Assembly: GCF_000497575.1 (NCBI RefSeq)
Contig: NZ_APJI01000001.1
Span: 186,001-250,000, forward strand
Length of the DNA: 64,000 nt
From: Afipia sp. OHSU_II-C1
GTDB lineage: Bacteria > Pseudomonadota > Alphaproteobacteria > Rhizobiales > Xanthobacteraceae
Direction: 5' to 3'
Shown: piece by piece, positions 52,110 to 61,789 of the stretch
How the letters are laid out: every line of letters begins with the position of its first letter
Position numbering within the stretch: position 1 is the stretch's first letter
The notes under the pieces: generated by a model
What the model was told of the DNA's origin: nothing
Database searches by the model: none
What the model saw: the letters and a program-made list of their open reading frames with translations, nothing else
Translations under genes and position numbers: made by a program

Positions 52110-52112
52110 CCG

Positions 52113-53012
52113 TCATGTCCTCCGCTGCGGATCGACGATGTCGCGGAGCCCGTCGCCGAGCAGATTGAAGCAAAACACCGCGATCATCAACGCCAGCCCG
52201 GGGAAGAAGGCGATCCACCATTCTCCCGAGACCATGAAGGTCGCCCCTTCCGCGACCATAATTCCCCACTCCGCCGTCGGCGGACGGACACCAAGACCAA
52301 TGAACGAAAGGCCCGCCGCATTAAGGATCGCGTAGCCCATGGTCAGCGACATCTGCACGATCATGATCGGCATGATGTTGGGCAGGATATGCCCCAACAG
52401 AATGCGGTACTCGCTGTTGCCCGACAATCTGGCGGCCTGCACGAAACCGGCATCGCGCCGAACATTAGCCTCAGCACGCGCCACACGAACATAGAGCGGG
52501 AAATTCACGATGGCGGTGGCAATAATGATATTTTGTACAGTGTTGCCGAGCGCGGCGACGATACCCATCGCCAGCACGAACAACGGAAACGCCATAATCG
52601 TGTCCGCGATGCGTCCGACAATGCGGTCGGTCCAGCCGCCGAAGTAACCCGCAGCAATGCCGGCAATGCCACCCATAAAGAACACCAGCACGACCGAGGC
52701 GGCTGCAATGAAGAAGTCGAGCCGGGTCGCAACAATTACCCGGCTCAGGATGTCGCGCCCAAGTTGGTCGGTGCCGAACCAGTGTGCCGCCGAGGGCGGT
52801 TTCAACGCCTGGGCCGTATTGCTGGCCAGCGGATCGTAAGGCACGATCGAGGGACCGAACACCGCCGCAAAGACAATCAGAACAAGAAGTCCGAAGGCGA
52901 ACGCCGTGACGAGGTTCTCACCCAGAATGTATCGCGCGTGCTGGAGCGTTGCCTTAAAACCTGAGGCCTGCGCTGTTGATGCAATTTCGGCAACGGGTGC
53001 GACAGTGCTCAT
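52113..53012 (-). CDS. dipeptide-type ABC transporter permease (DppC-like)
   Basis: 299-residue inner-membrane protein with six helices. The DppC N-terminal extension (HWFGTDQLGRDILSRVIVATR) and the EAA loop (AARLSGNSEYRILLGHILPNIMPIMIV) are present. ATG 53012 is set by the ATGA overlap with the upstream permease stop; the longer frame is a shadow of that gene. It pairs with the DppB-like protein. Confidence 0.9.
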   Translation of the reverse strand: MSTVAPVAEIASTAQASGFKATLQHARYILGENLVTAFAFGLLVLIVFAAVFGPSIVPYDPLASNTAQALKPPSAAHWFGTDQLGRDILSRVIVATRLDFFIAAASVVLVFFMGGIAGIAAGYFGGWTDRIVGRIADTIMAFPLFVLAMGIVAALGNTVQNIIIATAIVNFPLYVRVARAEANVRRDAGFVQAARLSGNSEYRILLGHILPNIMPIMIVQMSLTMGYAILNAAGLSFIGLGVRPPTAEWGIMVAEGATFMVSGEWWIAFFPGLALMIAVFCFNLLGDGLRDIVDPQRRT

Positions 53013-54022
53013 CCTTCCAACCTCACACGCGGATCGATGACGCCATAGAGAATGTCGATAACCAGATTGAGCAGGACGTACATCACCGCCATCGTCAGCA
53101 CGAATCCCTGCACCGGCGCGAAATCGGACGAGATCAGCGCTTCGACGGCATAGGAGCCGATGCCAGGCCACGCGAACACTTTCTCAACCAGCACATTCGC
53201 GCCGAGCAGAAACGAGAAAACCATGCTCAGCGTTGTAATGACCGGCAACATCGCGTTGCGGAACGCATAGGTGACGATGACCTTGGACGGCGACAATCCG
53301 CTTGCACGTGCGGTACGGACAAAGTCAGAAGCCAGAACCGCCAGCATCGAGGCGCGGGTCATACGCGCAATCGGCGCCAGCGAGAAAATCGCAAGCGTTG
53401 CCGCCGGCAGGATCAACTGGCTCAGCGCCGAACGGAACGTCTCAATGTTTTGCGCGAGCAAGCTGTCGATCAGGTAAAATCCGGTGACGGCAGGCGGAGC
53501 GCTTGCGAACACGTCCAGACGCCCGAGCGGCGCCGGCGACCAGCCAAGCTTGAAATAGAAGACGTAGACCAACACCAGCCCGGTAAAGAACACCGGCAGC
53601 GATACACCGGCGGTTGTCAGAACACGACAAAGATGGTCGATCCAGGAGCCTGGCCGCGTCGCAGCCAGAATACCCAGCGGAATCGCGATCGAAACAGCAA
53701 TCAAAAGCCCGGTCAGCGTCAATTCGGCGGATGCCGGCAATCGATTGCGGATTTCCGTCGCAACCGGCTGACCGGTCGTCAGCGAATTACCGAAGTCACC
53801 CTTCGACAAATCGACGGTGTAGCGCACGAACTGCTCGATCAGCGGCTTGTCGAGGCCCAGCTTTTTACGAATCTGCTCGATGGCTTCTTTGGTTGCAGCA
53901 GGTCCCGCGAAGTAAGCCGCCGGATCTCCCGGCAATGCGCGAGTCAGAAGAAACGTGACAATCACGACCCCGATGAGGCTCGGGATCGCAAATGCCAGCC
54001 TTTTTCCAATCATACCGAGCAT
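53009..54022 (-). CDS. dipeptide-type ABC transporter permease (DppB-like)
   Basis: 337-residue inner-membrane permease of the DppB kind, with about six helices. Family signatures are TFLLTRALPGDPAAYFAGP at the N-terminus and the EAA loop (ARASGLSPSKVIVTYAFRNAMLPVITTL). ATG 54022 is preferred because a G-rich ribosome site (GGGGTGGGGG) lies just before it; a GTG at 54034 would add four residues. It is second in the operon after the binding protein. Confidence 0.9.
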   Translation of the reverse strand: MLGMIGKRLAFAIPSLIGVVIVTFLLTRALPGDPAAYFAGPAATKEAIEQIRKKLGLDKPLIEQFVRYTVDLSKGDFGNSLTTGQPVATEIRNRLPASAELTLTGLLIAVSIAIPLGILAATRPGSWIDHLCRVLTTAGVSLPVFFTGLVLVYVFYFKLGWSPAPLGRLDVFASAPPAVTGFYLIDSLLAQNIETFRSALSQLILPAATLAIFSLAPIARMTRASMLAVLASDFVRTARASGLSPSKVIVTYAFRNAMLPVITTLSMVFSFLLGANVLVEKVFAWPGIGSYAVEALISSDFAPVQGFVLTMAVMYVLLNLVIDILYGVIDPRVRLEG

Positions 54023-54043
54023 GGAAGCCCCCACCCCTGACCG

Positions 54044-55657
54044 TTACGCTTTTACAAGTGCGCGATAATCGAGACGGCGGTGGAACCAATACTGATAACC
54101 AGAGATATTCTTCTGCATCGCGACATTGACGTAGGGCTGATACAGCGGAATGCGCGGAATGTCCGCGTAGGCGAGATCGACGAAGCCCCTTACGTCCTTG
54201 TCGTAGGTGGGCGTGTCGCCGATCGCGGCGGCATCGACTGCGCCATTGATGTACTTGTCCATCTCCGGCGACTTGTAACTCATCGTATTGAAGATCGAAT
54301 TCTTCCCGCTGTAGCACCAGATGAAGAAGTACTCGGGATAATCGAGCCAGCCGGAAAACACATTGGTGTAGAGCGGTAGCACCTTCTTGTTCAGTTCGGT
54401 GCGCCAGTTGGCGCCCGGAATCTTGTTGATGGTGGTCTTGATGCCGATCTGGCCGAGACTTTCCTGAACCAGAATGCAAAGCGGCTCGTTAACACCGGCA
54501 AAACCAAGATCGAACGACAGCGTGGTCTCAAAGCCATTCGGGTAACCAGCCTCCGCGAGGAGAGCTTTAGCCTTTGCGATGTCGGTGTTGAACTTGTGCG
54601 GCTGCGGCCATGCCACCTCGGTGCCGCCGGAGCCACCGAACATCGGCTTGGCGAGACCAAACAGCACTGCATCCATGATTTTCTGGTAAGGCAGCGCATA
54701 AGCGACGGCCTGACGCACTTTCGGATTGTCGAATGGCGGCTGCGTGACGTTCATGCCGATGTACTGGACGCCATTGGAGTATGGCGTCGAAACAATGTTG
54801 AGCTTGCCGGAATCTTTCAGTTCAACAAAATCCTTGTTGGGCAGATCGTACGAGATATCGGCATCGCCGCGCTCCAGCAGTGCGCGTCTGTTGCCGGCCT
54901 GCGGAACCATGCGCCAGATAACGCGCTTGATCTTCGGCATCGGGCCGCCGACCCAGTTTTCATTGCGCTCCATCACCACTTCGGTGCCGGCGGTCCAGCT
55001 TTTTACCTGATAAGCGCCGGAGCCCGCGGTATTCTGCTTGGTGTATTCGAGACCCCAAGGATCTTTCTCCGTCGCGCTTTTCTTCACCAACTCCGAATTC
55101 ACGATGCAGGGGACGATCACAGCGAGATCGGGGATTGTCAGGCGATCCTTCTTGGCGAAATCCACGCGTACCGTGTTGTCGTCGACGATGACGAATTGCT
55201 CAGGCTTGGTGAGCGAGCCCGCGCTCATCTGGAAAGTCGGGAAACCGCCAACGCTAACGGCACGGTCGAGCGACCATTTCACATCCTTCGCCGTCACCGG
55301 CGTGCCGTCGTGAAACGTCGCCTTTTTCTTCAGTTTGAATGTAACCGACATGTCGCCGACATTCATGTCCTCGGCCAGTTCAGGCTTGAACTTGTCCCGG
55401 TCATAGTACGGAACGCCGTTGGCGCCGGTTTTCATTTCGTGGCTGATGAGGCGGTCGTAGCAATTCCAGGACACTTCGTATCCAGGCACGTTCGTGCCGA
55501 CACCGTGGATATCCAGATTGTTGGGCCCGCTTTCGGAAACGATCAGCAGCGTTTCAGATCGTGCGTCCGCCTTGGCAGCGGACCAGATCGCCGGCCCCGG
55601 TATCGCCGCACCTGCCGCCGCTCCAGTGACCGTCTTCAGAAAATCGCGACGCTTCAT
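54044..55657 (-). CDS. dipeptide-type ABC transporter substrate-binding protein (SBP_bac_5)
   Basis: 537-residue periplasmic binding protein of the peptide/opine family. It has a twin-arginine-type leader (MKRRDFLKTVTGAAAG) and the family segments FKLKKKATFHDGTPVTAKDVKWSLDRAV and VRQAVAYALPYQKIMDAVL. ATG 55657 follows GGAGAAC. It is first in the leftward transport/amidase operon and so decides the imported compound, which I cannot name from sequence. Members bind peptides, opines, nickel or glutathione. Confidence 0.92.
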   Translation of the reverse strand: MKRRDFLKTVTGAAAGAAIPGPAIWSAAKADARSETLLIVSESGPNNLDIHGVGTNVPGYEVSWNCYDRLISHEMKTGANGVPYYDRDKFKPELAEDMNVGDMSVTFKLKKKATFHDGTPVTAKDVKWSLDRAVSVGGFPTFQMSAGSLTKPEQFVIVDDNTVRVDFAKKDRLTIPDLAVIVPCIVNSELVKKSATEKDPWGLEYTKQNTAGSGAYQVKSWTAGTEVVMERNENWVGGPMPKIKRVIWRMVPQAGNRRALLERGDADISYDLPNKDFVELKDSGKLNIVSTPYSNGVQYIGMNVTQPPFDNPKVRQAVAYALPYQKIMDAVLFGLAKPMFGGSGGTEVAWPQPHKFNTDIAKAKALLAEAGYPNGFETTLSFDLGFAGVNEPLCILVQESLGQIGIKTTINKIPGANWRTELNKKVLPLYTNVFSGWLDYPEYFFIWCYSGKNSIFNTMSYKSPEMDKYINGAVDAAAIGDTPTYDKDVRGFVDLAYADIPRIPLYQPYVNVAMQKNISGYQYWFHRRLDYRALVKA

Positions 55658-55809
55658 GATGTTCTCCAACGCGTTGAGACTTCGCTGGAGACGACTTCGC
55701 AAGCTTCATGCCAGATCTTAAGAAGGTCTTAAAACACCGCTAAACTATTGAATCCGCGCTGGATTATAGGAAGAGCGGAGGAAGCCGCGCCAATTGCGCT
55801 GCAAGGCAA

Positions 55810-55837
55810 TTGCATACAAAGATGATGATATGCATAT
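55810..55837. promoter_or_regulatory. operator-like palindromes upstream of the ABC/amidase operon
   Basis: TTGCATACAA (55810-55819) differs by one base from the TTGTATACAA core of the palindrome before nicA. ATATGCATAT (55828-55837) is a perfect palindrome just beyond. They lie 153-180 bases upstream of the binding-protein start, in an AT-rich stretch. The 248-base gap 55703-55951 holds no gene. Regulation by the operon's own GntR protein is plausible. Confidence 0.35.
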
Positions 55838-55951
55838 TTTTTATGCTCGCATTTGGCAGTGCACAGATTTTATCCAGCTACGAATGCACGATCCATCACC
55901 GTCCAAACTGGGCGATTCCATTCAGCGGCCCTGACTCGAAAAGGCACCTGC

Positions 55952-56443
55952 TTAGCTGCGCAGATAGGTCAGGCGCCACCGGACGAGATCGTCCGCGCCA
56001 GGACCCGGTTGCGGCTGCAAGTCGTTCAGTTGAACGGTTTCGCCTGTGTCCTGATCAACCATCGCAAGCTTCACGGCCCCGCCGGTCTTTCGATTGGTAA
56101 ACTTGAGCGGCGGCCCGACCCTCCCGGAGACACCCCACTTGTCCCCCACCTGAACCAGCGCCTGCGTCAGCAGGATCGTGTCCCTGCCCTTTCGAGTCAG
56201 AATGTATTCGTAGCGCTCGGGGTTCACCTGATAGCGGCGGCGCTCAATCAACGCGTTTTCTTCGAGGTGCTTGAGCCGGTCGGACAGCGTTGCGTTGGTC
56301 ACTCCGGTCGAGCGGCGCAAATCCTCATACTTGCTCAGACCGAATGAGAGGTCGCGCAAAATCAGCACGGCCCATCGATCGCCGATCGCCGCCAATACGC
56401 CGGCGATCGAGCACACCATTCCCTCAAAGCCCTTTGACTTCAT
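55952..56443 (-). CDS. HxlR-family transcriptional regulator
   Basis: 163-residue winged-helix protein of the HxlR family: CSIAGVLAAIGDRWAVLILRDLSFGLSKYEDLRRSTGVTNATLSDRLKHLEENALIERR is the family DNA-binding domain. An additional 60-residue C-terminal domain follows (LKFTNRKTGGAVKLAMVDQDTG). Cysteine 11 precedes the helix-turn-helix, the position sensed by redox-active HxlR proteins such as HypR and YodB. It is divergent from the hypothetical gene and molybdenum hydroxylase set, with an inverted repeat between them. Confidence 0.88.
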   Translation of the reverse strand: MKSKGFEGMVCSIAGVLAAIGDRWAVLILRDLSFGLSKYEDLRRSTGVTNATLSDRLKHLEENALIERRRYQVNPERYEYILTRKGRDTILLTQALVQVGDKWGVSGRVGPPLKFTNRKTGGAVKLAMVDQDTGETVQLNDLQPQPGPGADDLVRWRLTYLRS

Positions 56444-56460
56444 AAAAGTACTTGCCTCCT

Positions 56461-56485
56461 AGTAACTCTTATCATTAGAGTAACT
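56461..56485. promoter_or_regulatory. imperfect inverted repeat, candidate HxlR operator
   Basis: AGTAACTCT (56461-56469) and AGAGTAACT (56477-56485) pair with one mismatch around a 7-base spacer, starting 18 bases from the HxlR ATG. Short GTAAC/AGTAACT motifs of this kind are typical for HxlR proteins. It would overlap the promoter of the regulator and the divergent operon. Confidence 0.5.
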
Positions 56486-56567
56486 GACCGTCCAGTCTTC
56501 TCGGGATCGGACTGAGACGGCGCGAAAACAACGACATCACAAAAACAGCGGTTTAGGGACGGCAACC

Positions 56568-57287
56568 ATGAGCAAGCTTCGCGACCTTGTGATCGATGCA
56601 CACGGAGGTATCGATCGTTGGAATAAAGTGAAGGCCATCGACGGCGATATGTCCATCACTGGCTTGCTCTGGGCAAGAAAGGGCTGGCCGGATGTCCTCA
56701 AGGACGTCCATGTCACCATCGATACCAAGTCGCAATCGACCAGCTATCGCCCGTTCACAGACCCGAACAAACGCAGCATCTATCGGCCAGATCATACAGC
56801 CGTTGAGACCCTCGACGGGCAAGTGCTGGAGGAACGACACGATCCACGCTCGGCGTTCGAAGGCCACAAGCCGGAAACACCCTGGGACGCCCTCCATCTC
56901 GCGTACTTCAGCGGCTACGCAATGTGGAATTATCTCTGCACGCCTTTCATGTTCGCATTACCGGGGTTCAAAACCGAAGAAATCGATCCTTGGAATGAAA
57001 ATGGCGAAGTTCGCCGCAGACTCAAAGTGACTTTCCCCCATACCGTTGCCACCCACTGCTCCGAACAGATCTTTCATATCAATGGCGACGGCCTGGTCTG
57101 CCGGCTGGACTACGGAGCAGAGGTCACAAGCAACATTCCCACGGCTCACTATGTCGAGGACTACAAGACGTTCGACGGCATCAAGATCGCGACCAAGCGG
57201 CGCGCGCTGCGCCGCAACCCGGATGGCACTGCGGTCCCTTCACCTGTCGGCGTCGCTATCGATATAGCGAACATCAGCTTCTCCTGA
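56568..57287 (+). CDS. conserved hypothetical protein (no recognised domain)
   Basis: 239-residue protein without signal peptide or membrane helix. It begins [21 protein letters not shown] and has an alternating beta pattern ([37 protein letters not shown]) that suggests a beta-barrel or half-barrel binding fold like LolA/LppX. I have no name for it. It starts the rightward unit that continues with the molybdenum hydroxylase subunits 64 bases on, and is divergent from HxlR, so a role in binding or sensing the hydroxylase substrate is possible. Confidence 0.7.
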   Translation: MSKLRDLVIDAHGGIDRWNKVKAIDGDMSITGLLWARKGWPDVLKDVHVTIDTKSQSTSYRPFTDPNKRSIYRPDHTAVETLDGQVLEERHDPRSAFEGHKPETPWDALHLAYFSGYAMWNYLCTPFMFALPGFKTEEIDPWNENGEVRRRLKVTFPHTVATHCSEQIFHINGDGLVCRLDYGAEVTSNIPTAHYVEDYKTFDGIKIATKRRALRRNPDGTAVPSPVGVAIDIANISFS

Positions 57288-57351
57288 GGCAGCGGCGGTA
57301 TCCGCCCAATCAAACAGCCGTCGAACGGCTACGCGTATTTCGGAGGAACAA

Positions 57352-57849
57352 GTGCTAGAAGCCAACGAAAAACAACACACGGTGACGTTAACCGTCAACG
57401 GCATACGCCAGACCGCCTCGGTGGAGGCGCGCAAGCTGCTGGTCCATCTGCTGCGGGACGATCTGAATCTAACCGGCACACATGTCGGCTGCGATACCTC
57501 GCAATGCGGCGCATGCACCGTCGATATCGATGGACAAGCGGTCAAATCCTGCACCGTTCTCGCTGTGATGGCCGATGGGTCGTCCATCACGACGATCGAG
57601 GGCCTAGCACCGGCCGGCGGCGCACTGCATCCCATTCAAGCAGCGTTTCACGAACATCACGCCCTGCAATGCGGTTTCTGCACGCCGGGAATGATCATGA
57701 GCGTCCGCCAGTTGCTCAAGCAACACCCGAATCCCACGGAAGACGAAATCCGCCACAACCTCACCGGTAACATTTGCCGCTGCACCGGCTACCACAACAT
57801 CGTGCGGGCAGTTGAATCGCTTGCAGCGGGAGCACATCATCATGACTGA
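57352..57849 (+). CDS. molybdenum hydroxylase 2Fe-2S subunit (CoxS-type)
   Basis: 165-residue iron-sulfur subunit of a xanthine-oxidase-family enzyme. First 2Fe-2S site at C47, C52, C55 and C67 ([16 protein letters not shown]). The second is in [13 protein letters not shown] and [13 protein letters not shown]. The frame starts with GTG preceded by CGGAGG at proper distance. It overlaps the large-subunit start by eight bases. Passes electrons from the Mo centre to the FAD subunit encoded two genes on. Substrate unknown. Confidence 0.92.
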   Translation: MLEANEKQHTVTLTVNGIRQTASVEARKLLVHLLRDDLNLTGTHVGCDTSQCGACTVDIDGQAVKSCTVLAVMADGSSITTIEGLAPAGGALHPIQAAFHEHHALQCGFCTPGMIMSVRQLLKQHPNPTEDEIRHNLTGNICRCTGYHNIVRAVESLAAGAHHHD

Positions 57850-60214
57850 AGCAGCCGCCATCAAGTACATGGGTCAGCCGCTTCGGCGACGCGAAGACTT
57901 CAAGTTCATTACCGGTAAGGGGCGCTATACGGACGACATGAAGTCGCCGGGCATGCTCCACATGGCGATTCTCCGCTCACCGCATGCCCATGCCATCATC
58001 AAGCATGTTGATCTGTCTACGGCTCAGAGCGCGCCAGGTGTTCATCTTGTTTTGTGCGGTGCCGACCTCGTCGGAAAAATGGGCTCGATAGAACCCAACT
58101 GGGTCATTCCGGGGACCAAAGTGCCAGATCGTCCGGTTGTTGCGGTGGATCGTGTCCGTTTCGTCGGTGAATGCGTTGCGGTCGTCGTCGCCGAAACGCA
58201 GGCCCTGGCTCACGACGCTGTCGGATTGATCGAAGTTGAATACGAGACGCTCCCTGCCGTCATCGATGAAGAGGCCGCGATCCGCGAGGGTGCGCCGCAG
58301 CTTCATGACAACGTACCGAAGAACATTACGACGCTCTACAAGATTGGCGGTGGTGACTACAAGAAGGCCGCCAGCGAAGCGGACCACGTAATCAAGCTTC
58401 GTGTGATCAACAACCGCCTGATACCCACCTGCATGGAGACGCGCTCGATCCTTGCGGAGCCGAACGTCGATGGAACACTGACCGTTAACATCCAGAGTCA
58501 GGTCCCTCACATGCACAGGCGCTGGATCGCCGATACTGTCCGCATTCCTGAGCACCAGCTCCGGATCGTCGCGCCCGACATCGGCGGCGGGTTCGGCGCA
58601 AAGATGCATCTTTATCCCGAGGAACTGCTCTGCCCTTATCTTGCGCGCCAGCTCCGCGTGCCTGTGAAATGGTGGGAGTCCCGCTCGGAGAGCCATCAAT
58701 CCACCAACCACGGGCGTGCACATACCGAGACCATCGAGGTTGCATTCCGCAACGATGGAAAGATTCTCGGACTGAGAGTTGAAACGCTGGGCAACGTCGG
58801 CGCCTACCTGTCGAACATGGCGTCCGGCGGCCCGACCGTGAATACGGTCAACTTCGGCACGGGCACGTACAAGATCGACAACTACGAGGCATTCTCCCGG
58901 GTCGTTGTCACCAATACCGTTCCGGTCGATGCCTACCGCGGCTATGGCCGCCCCGAAGGCGGATACATCGCGGAGCGCGCCATCGACGCAGTCGCACGTC
59001 ATCTGAAGCTCGATCAGGTCGAAGTGCGCAAACGGAATTTCATTCAGCGCGCCGACTTCCCTCATCGGCCTTATAACGGACCGGCTGTGATCTACGACAG
59101 CGGCAACTACCAAGGCTTGCTGGCAAAAGCTCTGGAGGCATTCAAATACGACGAGCGGATCGCCGAACGCGATCAGTTGCGCAGTGAAGGCCGTTATCGC
59201 GGCATCGGCGTCGCCGCTTACACTCATATGTGCGGCATGGCCCCATCGCGCCGCCTGTCACTGATGGGATTCAATCGCGGAGGCTGGGAAAGCGCCCGTG
59301 TAAGCATCGACTCGAGCGGGCGCGCTACGATCTTCTCCGGCTCCATGAGCCAGGGCCATGGCCACAACACGTCACTTGCCCAGATCGCGGCAGACGTTCT
59401 TCAGATTCCGATCGAAAGCATCGACATTGTGCAGGGCGATACGCGGCAGGTTCAGGCCGGCCACGGCACTTTCAATTCCCGCTCCATGGCAGTCGGCGGA
59501 TCGAGCGTTCACGTCACATCACAACGGATCGTCGCCAAAGCCAAGAAGATCGCAGCAAGCATGCTAGAGGTGGATGAAAAGGACGTTTCGTACCGGGCCG
59601 GGGAATTCAGCGTGCCGGGTACAGATATCGCACCACTCAGCTTCGGCAAGATCGCCCGCATGGCCTATGTCGGCCACAAGTTGCCTGACGGCATGGAGCC
59701 GGGTCTTGACGAAACGACGTTTTACGATCCGGCTGGCATGGGGTCGCCTTCTGGAATCCATATGGCATATATCGAAGTCGATCCTGAAACCGGCATGGTC
59801 GATATCCTCGATTATGTCGCGGTGGACGATGTCGGTACGATCATCAATCCCCTGCTCGCAGCTGGACAAATTCACGGTGGCGTTGTGCAGGGCATCGCTC
59901 AGGCTCTGTACGAAGAGGTCAGTTACGATCCTGATACCGGGCAATTAATGACCGGTTCATTGCTCGATTATGCAGTTCCGCGCGCGGAACATGTTCCAAG
60001 TATCCGGACGTCCTTCCAGGAAACGCCGTCTCCCACCAATCCGATCGGTGTCAAAGGCGTCGGCGAAAGCGGATCCATTGCGGCACCACCATGCATGGTG
60101 CACGCAGTGCTCGACGCACTGTCGCCGTTCGAAATCCTACATCTGGATATGCCGATGACGCCGCCGCGTATCTGGTCCGCAGTTCAACGCGCACGCGCAG
60201 GAGTAAGCCAATGA
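57842..60214 (+). CDS. molybdenum hydroxylase large subunit (CoxL-like, not CO dehydrogenase form I)
   Basis: 790-residue Mo-cofactor subunit. Visible landmarks are [22 protein letters not shown] at the N-terminus, [11 protein letters not shown], the active-site loop [31 protein letters not shown], and the catalytic glutamate in [13 protein letters not shown]. The loop reads AYRGYGR, not the AYXCSFR of true CO dehydrogenase, so it is a hydroxylase of another small or aromatic molecule despite the usual 'CoxL' label. ATG 57842 is in the CoxS gene's tail; the stop overlaps the FAD subunit's ATG (ATGA). Confidence 0.9.
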   Translation: MTEAAAIKYMGQPLRRREDFKFITGKGRYTDDMKSPGMLHMAILRSPHAHAIIKHVDLSTAQSAPGVHLVLCGADLVGKMGSIEPNWVIPGTKVPDRPVVAVDRVRFVGECVAVVVAETQALAHDAVGLIEVEYETLPAVIDEEAAIREGAPQLHDNVPKNITTLYKIGGGDYKKAASEADHVIKLRVINNRLIPTCMETRSILAEPNVDGTLTVNIQSQVPHMHRRWIADTVRIPEHQLRIVAPDIGGGFGAKMHLYPEELLCPYLARQLRVPVKWWESRSESHQSTNHGRAHTETIEVAFRNDGKILGLRVETLGNVGAYLSNMASGGPTVNTVNFGTGTYKIDNYEAFSRVVVTNTVPVDAYRGYGRPEGGYIAERAIDAVARHLKLDQVEVRKRNFIQRADFPHRPYNGPAVIYDSGNYQGLLAKALEAFKYDERIAERDQLRSEGRYRGIGVAAYTHMCGMAPSRRLSLMGFNRGGWESARVSIDSSGRATIFSGSMSQGHGHNTSLAQIAADVLQIPIESIDIVQGDTRQVQAGHGTFNSRSMAVGGSSVHVTSQRIVAKAKKIAASMLEVDEKDVSYRAGEFSVPGTDIAPLSFGKIARMAYVGHKLPDGMEPGLDETTFYDPAGMGSPSGIHMAYIEVDPETGMVDILDYVAVDDVGTIINPLLAAGQIHGGVVQGIAQALYEEVSYDPDTGQLMTGSLLDYAVPRAEHVPSIRTSFQETPSPTNPIGVKGVGESGSIAAPPCMVHAVLDALSPFEILHLDMPMTPPRIWSAVQRARAGVSQ

Positions 60215-61068
60215 TCCCGGCCTCATTCGACTACGTTCGAGCGACTTCGCTTCGCGAAGCAGTTGACCTGCTGCAGCAAGACCCTGACAGCACCAAGCTC
60301 GTGGCTGGCGGCCATACACTGATCCCGACGCTGAAACTGCGCCTTGCATCACCTGCGTTGCTGGTCGATATCCGCAACCTCAAGGAATTGAAGGGGATAG
60401 AGATCGGAGACTGGGTCAGGATCGGAGCGCTGACCACACATGCTGAACTCCTCGCGTCCAATGAGCTGTACGACGTGCTGCCTATCTTCCGACAAGCCGC
60501 TGATATCATCGCCGATCCGCAAGTGCGCAATCGCGGAACCATCGGCGGATCGTTGGCGAATGCCGACCCGGCGGCCGACTGGCCGGCCGTTGTCACCGCT
60601 CTGAAGGCGGAATTGGAGATCATGGGTCCCAGCGGCTCCCGGCGCATCGGCGCGAGGGATTTCTTCCTCGACATCTTCACGACTGCTCTGGAAGTCGACG
60701 AAGTCCTGGTAGCGATCCATATCTCCCGTCCCGACGCCGGGACCCGGTTCAGGTATCGCAAAATCCGGCACCCTGCGAGCGGCTATGCCGTTGTCGGCGT
60801 AGCCGTCGGTGTATCTCTGGCGGATGGTGTCGTCTCGGAGGCTTCCATCGGTGTCACAGGTGCTGCCGGTCACGCTTTTGCGGCCGAAGCCGCGACTGGC
60901 TACCTGATCGGCAAGGCCCTCCTCCGCGAGACCATCGAAATGACGGCGCGGCTTGCAAGCGAGCAAGCACCATGTCTGTCCGATCATTATGCGTCAGCGG
61001 AATATCGCCAGCACCTCGTCAAAACAGAGGTTGCAAGAGCACTGACATCTCTGATCGCGGTGCCATGA
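60211..61068 (+). CDS. molybdenum hydroxylase FAD subunit (CoxM-type)
   Basis: 285-residue FAD-binding subunit. FAD motifs are AGGHTLIPTLKLRL (about 32-45) and TIGGSLANADPAADWP (about 110-125), followed by the CO-dehydrogenase flavoprotein C-terminal domain (FRYRKIRHPASGYAVVGVAV). ATG 60211 overlaps the large-subunit stop. It transfers electrons from the iron-sulfur subunit to an outside acceptor, in contrast to NicB, which uses haems instead. Completes the S-L-M order of the enzyme. Confidence 0.92.
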   Translation: MIPASFDYVRATSLREAVDLLQQDPDSTKLVAGGHTLIPTLKLRLASPALLVDIRNLKELKGIEIGDWVRIGALTTHAELLASNELYDVLPIFRQAADIIADPQVRNRGTIGGSLANADPAADWPAVVTALKAELEIMGPSGSRRIGARDFFLDIFTTALEVDEVLVAIHISRPDAGTRFRYRKIRHPASGYAVVGVAVGVSLADGVVSEASIGVTGAAGHAFAAEAATGYLIGKALLRETIEMTARLASEQAPCLSDHYASAEYRQHLVKTEVARALTSLIAVP

Positions 61069-61101
61069 TCGCAGATCCAGGCGCTCAACCAGGTTGCAGT
61101 C

Positions 61102-61668
61102 TTATTTGCTCTTCCGTCTCGATGAGGATGCACGAGCCTTTGCACCTGCTTTGCCCCCGCCAATATCGGGGCGAATGGCGACCGCACCAAATCTCTTCCG
61201 GTTGAACGGCACGGCGCCGGAACCGGCAACAATCTCGATATCTTCAAGGCTGAGCGGTTTGCCCTGCGCAGTCAACAATTCGGGGTACTGGATTTCCTGC
61301 CCATTAGAACGGTCATGGAAAACGACCTGCGGCCCCGCAGGCTCAGCCAGCCAGTCATCCCCCCATTTTTTGAGCGCCAGATAGGTCGGAAAGAAATCCC
61401 GGCCCTTCTCCGTCAAGACATATTCATATCGGCCGGCGTGTTCAGGCAGAGGAACACGGGTCATGATCCCGGCATCCACGAGTTTCTTCAGGCGGGTACT
61501 GAGAATGTTTGGTGCTATGCCGACATAGTACTGGAATTCATCGAAACGCTTGACGCCATAATAGGCCTCGCGCAGCAGCAGGATCGACCACCTGTCTCCC
61601 AATGCTTCCATGGCGCGCGCCACCGAACATTCCCTGTTGGCAATTCGGCTTCGCTTCACATCAGCCAT
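61102..61668 (-). CDS. HxlR-family transcriptional regulator (second)
   Basis: 188-residue winged-helix regulator of the HxlR family (CSVARAMEALGDRWSILLLREAYYGVKRFDEFQYYVGIAPNILSTRLKKLVDAGIM). A conserved Cys14 lies before the helix-turn-helix, and a basic, serine-rich tail (KARASSSRRKSK) ends the protein. It is only moderately similar to the HxlR at 55952. Convergent with the FAD subunit gene, it may control either the hydroxylase unit or the binding protein/CoA-transferase unit to its right. Confidence 0.87.
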   Translation of the reverse strand: MADVKRSRIANRECSVARAMEALGDRWSILLLREAYYGVKRFDEFQYYVGIAPNILSTRLKKLVDAGIMTRVPLPEHAGRYEYVLTEKGRDFFPTYLALKKWGDDWLAEPAGPQVVFHDRSNGQEIQYPELLTAQGKPLSLEDIEIVAGSGAVPFNRKRFGAVAIRPDIGGGKAGAKARASSSRRKSK

Positions 61669-61789
61669 TTGCTGTCTTCCAATTCTCGAATCTTGCTCCT
61701 CACAATATGGAGCCCGCTATTCGCCTGTCCAGCGCCCTCCTGCCCGCTTTTAGTAGGGTTTGAACCCTGTGGTCCCAGCCATTGTCCGG

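Noticed and set aside
51360-52964. 534-codon open frame on the plus strand
   Set aside because: Antisense to the ABC ATPase and permease genes; composition rich in R, H, Q and D with no recognisable family.
57842-60214. Carbon monoxide dehydrogenase
   Set aside because: The active-site loop reads AYRGYGR, not the AYXCSFR of form I CO dehydrogenase, and no CO-specific accessory gene (coxD/E/F) is nearby.
61756-61767. tRNA T-arm-like sequence GGGTTTGAACCC
   Set aside because: On neither strand can the acceptor, D and anticodon arms be built around it; the stem does not extend. A short palindrome only.
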